From Microthyrium microscopicum (lineage: Eukaryota > Ascomycota > Dothideomycetes > Microthyriales > Microthyriaceae), in NCBI GenBank assembly GCA_010405405.1, contig MU004234.1:1755563-1819562 (forward strand): 64,000 bases of DNA. The letters run 5' to 3'. The position numbers and the translations under genes are program-made. Each line of letters begins with the position of its first letter. Positions within the stretch are counted from its first letter, which is position 1. This document shows, piece after piece, positions 58,483-64,000 of this stretch. A model generated the notes under the pieces. That model did not search any database. It saw only the letters and a list, made by a program, of their open reading frames with translations, and was not told the DNA's origin.

Positions 58483-61400
58483 TATATAGTATTTAGGTAT
58501 TAAGGAAGAGAGGTTAAGAACTACTAATAATATTATATAAAGCTAGTATCTATACTAGCCTTAATATTAATAATATAATTTATTAATAATATAAGATAAT
58601 ATTACTAAGAATATAGATACTAAGAAGAGAACTATTAGCTACTTATAATATATAGTATTATTATATATATTAAATTAATAAGATATACTATACTAAGAGA
58701 TAAAGTTACTATATAATTATAAATATAAAGTAAGTATAGCATATTAAGAATAGTTAGTAATAAGATTACATTTAGAAATAAAGTTTAATAATCGTAAAGC
58801 TTTAAATAATAGTAAAATATATAGGTAATTATAATATAAATAATAAGAGATAATTATTAGCTATCTATAAATATATCTTTATAAAGTTATAGCCTTAGTA
58901 GTTAAAGATATTAATATACTATATTAATCTAGATAATATATATTATAAGTATTTTTAAAGAAGATATTTAGCCCTTACTAAAATTTAAGAGTAGTATACT
59001 ACTCTTTAGTTATAATCAATATACTAATTTTTTATATATTTCTATTTAGCTTTACTATATATTAACTATGATATATATCTTATTTATATTTACTATCTAT
59101 AGTTTATATAAATACTCTAAATAACCCTATCTTTATCTTATTAAATAATATAAAATATTAAGTAAATAATAGCTTAGTATTAAACCTACTAAAAAATTAG
59201 GCTATATTATCTTACTATTTACTTTCTTAATATTATAAGACTTTATAATTTTACTATAAAACTATAAAATCTAAGAGACTATACTAAGTACTACCTTCTA
59301 GCTAATATTATATATACTAGTATATAAATCCTAATTATATTACTACTTATCTATTATAATTAACCTAATAAGTTAATCTCTACTAATCTATTACTACTAA
59401 TAATTACTATTACTTACTAATTACTCTTATTAGTATATCTAAATATAATATTAATTCTTTCCTACTATAATTATAGTACATTATAATATTATATCTTTAA
59501 ATCTTTATATTATTAGCTATACTAGCAACTTTACTTTATCTATTTATTACGATCTATAATATCTTCTTTATTACTATCTTAACTATTATAGTTACCTTAA
59601 TCTTATAGGCCTTACTACTATAATTAGGTATTAGGTTATACTAAAGGTACTAATATAGAGAATTTAATACTTTAGCCTACGTCTAATTATAAATAATAGT
59701 AATCCTTTAGTAGTAAGTTCTCTCTATTATATTCCTATTATAACTTTCTAAAACGTAGTAAGTAATAGTATTTATATGTTTTAATACTTATAAAGTCTTA
59801 TCTATTCTTAGTTTTCTCTATTACTTTTATAAACTACTTTATATATAATATTTATTAAGAACTCTTTTATAATACTTTATATTTTACTTCTATACCCTTC
59901 TATATTATTAACTACCCTAATACTTACTCTACTTACTCTATTTACTTTTTATAACCTTAAATTATCTTATTATAATTAATTTATAAGTTCTTAATCCTTA
60001 GTACGATTCTTTAAGTTTCTAAGCTTAACGCTACTAGTTAGCTCTTAATATAATCTTTAGCTTTAAAAGCTATAGTAACATCTCTAATACTAGTAATAGC
60101 TTAACTAGTATTTGCCCTCCTATCTTATACCTTAGTAGTGCTATTAGTAGTACTATAGGATTCTATTACTATAAGCCTAATAACTTATATATTATAATAA
60201 TTAATCCTTCTAATTCTATTATCTATTACTTACTTTATTAAATTATAATAAACTCTAACGTAAGTTAATATTTCTATTATCTTTATATATTACTAAGTTA
60301 TAAATAGGATCTATAGATTATTATTAGTATAGACTACCCTCTAGTTAATATATAGATTTAAGACCTACTACTAATTAATATTAGATACGCTATATATAAA
60401 ATAATAATTACCTATAGCACCTAATTCTCTAAAGAGACGCTACTTAACTAGAACTCTTTTACTTCTCTAAATATATAAGAATTCTCTACTATAGTACTCT
60501 TCCTTTACTATATTACTTAATTATATTATTATAGTACTTAGTACTTAGATTATCTTCCTATAAATAGTACTTAACTTTATCTAACGACTTATACTTATAA
60601 TTATAACTAGCTAGATCTATATAGATATATAAGCTATCCTAACTACTAAAAAAGATTATACTCTAATTATATTCTTTATAGTTAACTTATAACCTACTTT
60701 CTTTATAATACTAATACTAATCCTTAAGTCCTTCTACCTCTTACTTTAGTATAATACCTACGTCTTATCCTCTTCTCTATAACTCTTTATAACCTTTATT
60801 AACTTCTATAATATAACTAAGCGTTCTAGGGCTTAAATATAAGAATCTAATGTTATTTAACCTTCTTACTTTATATAGAAGACTTCTTACTAGTAGTTTT
60901 AATTATTAAATAGTAGTAATAAGATTATAGTATTATTTAACATTTCTGCTTTATAAGAATAGTATCTTACGAATAGTTTCAGAATAAGGAACAATAGCAA
61001 TAGAAATAGACTAGATATTAGTAGTTAATTATTTCTAAAATTATTATTTACTTAGTTTTATAGTTATAGACGAGATATTTAGGGGTCGTTTTTAATTACG
61101 ACTAATACTAAACTACTAATACTATAATAACTAATTTAATTTTCTAAATCTTTTCTACGCTAGTTAAAAGCGTTATTCTTAATAAGTAATAAAAGAAATA
61201 ATCGTAAAATATATTATAAATACAAAATAATAGAGGCAAAGCAAAAGATAGGAAAATATATAATAATAGACATAACTTTAGTAAAATTCTAGTAAATTAA
61301 TTACTTATAAATTAATAAAGATAGGCTAGAGTTAGTAAAACTATAAATTATAACTACTAATGCTAATATACTAACTAATACTTACCTTTATTGTCTACTA

Positions 61401-61797
61401 TGCTATTATATCCTTATAATCGCTAACTTAGCCTTAACGCTATTTATATTAATATAAAGATTAGCTATACCTCCTTTAGGGCGACCTTACTTAATCTATC
61501 TAACCTACTTTTTTATCTAGGCGTAAATTCTAATTAAGATTAAATTAATAACGTTATAATCCCTTACTAGATAATATATATAATTATTATTAATATAAGT
61601 ACTAAACTTTAGGTTTAGTAAAGAAATATTTTCTTTATTAACTATATACTATAGCTATATAAAAGACTTACTAGCTATGTCTCTAGTTAGTATTATATAC
61701 TAGACTATAAAGGTAAAGAAATCTTATTTATAATTTAGTATAAATATAGTATTAAACGTTATATTATTTATAGCTAGTAGGTCTAAAGGTAGCTCCT

Positions 61798-64000
61798 TGT
61801 AAGGAATCCTTACAGGTTTGGTGTTATAGTATTTAGATATAGAGATCTAATCTTATAAATAAGATCTCTTTATCTCATTTAGGGTTAGTATATCTAAGGA
61901 TTCTTTAGGCCCTATATCTTTATATCTATAGCTACATTCCTAGATCTCTTTTCTCTATACTTAGATCCTATAATACTAGCTATTTTCTACTTACTTATTA
62001 CGCTTATTAGCTCCTTATATAATTTAAGTACTTCTATATTAAATTTTACGCTTTACGCATATTTTGCGTATTATTAATAAATACGTAGAGGCGTTTAATA
62101 ATTCTTATTAGATTACTATAGTTATACTATAGATTTAACTAATTAGCATTTAGCAACACTATCCTTAATTAGGATTAGCGTTACTAAAGGTACTAGCAAA
62201 TTTATAAATACTAACTAGAGCAATATAAATTTAGCATTATTTATTAGAATAAAGACTACTTAGAGGCCTAAGCTTTGCTCTATAATATTCTTCTTAAATC
62301 TATAGAAGCATTTATATTATTTCCTCTCTACTAACTATAAAATATATTTACCTTGTTCCTTATTAATTTATATTTATTAAATCTATTAAATTAGTTCTAA
62401 TTTATTAAGAAATACTATATTATTTAGTTACGTATTACTATAAGTAAGGTACTACTTATTCCTAATCTTAAACTAGTATTAAGTAACTCTTATATTGCCT
62501 ATAAGCGTAATAGCGTTAATATTTAAAGCTATTTAGTTTTACCCTACCGTAGCAAAGATAGCTACTTTGCTAAGAAGCTAGTCGTTCTAAATATAGGAAC
62601 TAATTAATAGTCTACTATTACATTAACGCTATAGTAAGAAAGTATCTTAATAATTAAATCTATTAAAAAGTTACCTCTATTACCTAAAGTAGCTTTAGAT
62701 AATAAAGATAAAGAATTCCTTTATTAAAATACTTAAGTTAATATTAACATTTAATAACCTTATAAAATCATTACTAGACTATTAACTATAGTACTTATTA
62801 CACTAGTAAGCATAATAAAAGAGCTAAGATTAAAAGGTAAAGAAGTATTAACCTCTAGTACCATTATTAGTAATTTATTAGACAAAGATATATTAAAAGT
62901 AAGATTACCTATTAATATTTACTATTAATTAGAATTACTAGTACGCAAAAAAGAACCTTATAACGTTCTTATATTATTTTTACCCTATCTACTCCTAGAA
63001 CTAGTAGACCTTAATAGTAAAGTTATATTACTCACTAGTATAAAGCCTTTATTTATATAAGCCTTATATAGAGTTAGACTAGAGGTAAAAAAATAGATAT
63101 TAATAGTTCTTTAGAATAATCCTAATAATTCTACTACTCTTTAGAAATATTATATATTAATATCTAATAGTAAGTATCTAAACTAATATATTAAGTTTAT
63201 AGAAAAAGATTAATTCTTTAAATAACTATATACTACGTTAATAATTAATTAAACTATAGTATTATATTACTAGTCTACTTAAAAACTTTAAAATTAGCTA
63301 GTAGAAGAACTTATAGACGCTAATATAAAAGTAGGTTAACTAAGTAAATTAGTAAAAGTACTACAAAAAGAAGTAGCTACCTATTAGTAAATAATAATAG
63401 ATCTTAAAGCACTTACTAGCTAAATTTATTATAACTATAAGTTAGTACTAACTACTACTTATTTAAATAAATAAGTAGCTTTTACTAAATTAGTAAAGAA
63501 GCGCAATACTAATCTACAATATTATAAGCTAGTTATTAACCTTTACTATTAGGTCTAAGAACTTAAGGATAGACTTTAAATAAATTTAAACTAAGCTTAT
63601 ATTAACCTAGATAATTTAGAAAATAATATCTTCTTAGATTATTCTATACTATAAGTAACATATCTAGTAGTTTTATACTTATAGCTTTAAGCCTAAGGAA
63701 TACACTATATCTTATTATTATTAGTAGCTAATAATACCTCTTTAGTAATACTTACAAAGTTTAAAGAACCTAGTAATTTTAAAAGTAAACCTACATACTA
63801 TAAATAATAGAAGGAAAAAATATTAGATATACTTCTTAATAAGAATATATATTTATACGTCTCTACTAAAAAGAAAAAGATTAAGTTTATCTATATTTAT
63901 TATATTAGCCCTACTTATAGTATTATAGTTATATAGAAAAGTTATAAGTTAAAAGACCTTTATAGTACTATAAAAGAAATATAGATAGATCTAGATAGTT
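61798..64000. mobile_element. Possible LTR-retrotransposon fossil, start only
   Basis: At 61798 the sequence TGTAAGGAATCCTTACAGG begins with TG and a near-perfect palindrome, a style seen at LTR edges. It is followed by a less mutated stretch of about 150 bp. The rest is heavily RIP-mutated and clearly broken. No second LTR lies in the window and no protein domain is recognised, so this is weak. Confidence 0.2.

Larger units (their letters stand above)
55161..64000. repeat. RIP-mutated AT-rich repeat block
   Basis: Nearly 9 kb of TpA-saturated sequence without credible host genes. It contains a transposase relic (55.2-56.5 kb), repeated modules (57.0-57.6 kb), a 312-bp direct repeat around an assembly gap, an unmutated 93-bp island at 58078-58170, and a possible element edge at 61798. 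The rest (58.5-64.0 kb) I could not assign. It continues beyond the window. Confidence 0.8.

Overview
The window is nuclear DNA of a filamentous ascomycete (Pezizomycotina). The signs are short introns of about 46-136 bp with GTRNGT donors, typical fungal gene families (AcuK/Ert1, Rsc9, Swf1, NRT2/CrnA, DHA1 transporters, BIM1-like proteins), and a two-speed layout. GC-balanced gene segments alternate with extremely AT-rich, TpA-saturated blocks that have no credible reading frames, which is the signature of repeat-induced point mutation (RIP). I cannot fix the class from sequence alone; Leotiomycetes or Dothideomycetes would both fit.

Layout. 1-5.7 kb: last exon of spermidine synthase (+), then the gluconeogenesis regulator acuK/ERT1 (-) with a long upstream region. 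5.70-8.93 kb: a RIP-degraded pogo/Fot1-type DNA transposon with intact terminal inverted repeats and a TA duplication. 9.0-12.5 kb: a 13-exon DHA1 transporter (-), divergent from a CPA2-type Na+/H+ antiporter (13.3-15.1 kb, +). 15.3-17.2 kb: an unknown membrane protein (-). 18.1-18.5 kb: a small two-exon membrane protein (+). 19.2-22.1 kb: an Rgt1-like zinc-cluster regulator (+) with an in-frame amber codon. 22.5-24.1 kb: a possible Rec114-like meiotic protein (-), divergent from RSC9 (24.8-27.8 kb, +), then the palmitoyltransferase SWF1 (28.4-29.7 kb, +) and a DUF427 protein (30.1-31.0 kb, +). 31.3-33.5 kb: a secreted S10 carboxypeptidase-like protein (-). 34.7-35.9 kb: a Xi-class glutathione transferase (-). 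36.5-49.4 kb: an NRT2 nitrate transporter gene (-), split by an 11.2-kb AT-rich element with 213-bp terminal inverted repeats. 50.4-51.2 kb: a BIM1/X325-like GPI protein (-). 53.1-54.6 kb: a conserved fungal protein of unknown role (-). From 55.2 kb to the end: a RIP-mutated repeat block with an IS630/Tc1-type transposase relic, repeated modules, a 10-N assembly gap and a small unmutated island.

The genes are mostly unrelated neighbours rather than a pathway cluster. The strongest story is the nitrate transporter. It is broken twice, by the 11.2-kb element at the start of its first nitrate-signature motif and by an 11-bp tandem duplication in exon 1. The rest of the coding sequence and a perfect NirA-type site upstream still look fresh. 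Exon structures were worked out by hand from splice motifs and frame continuity. Total coding lengths were checked for divisibility by three where complete models are given.
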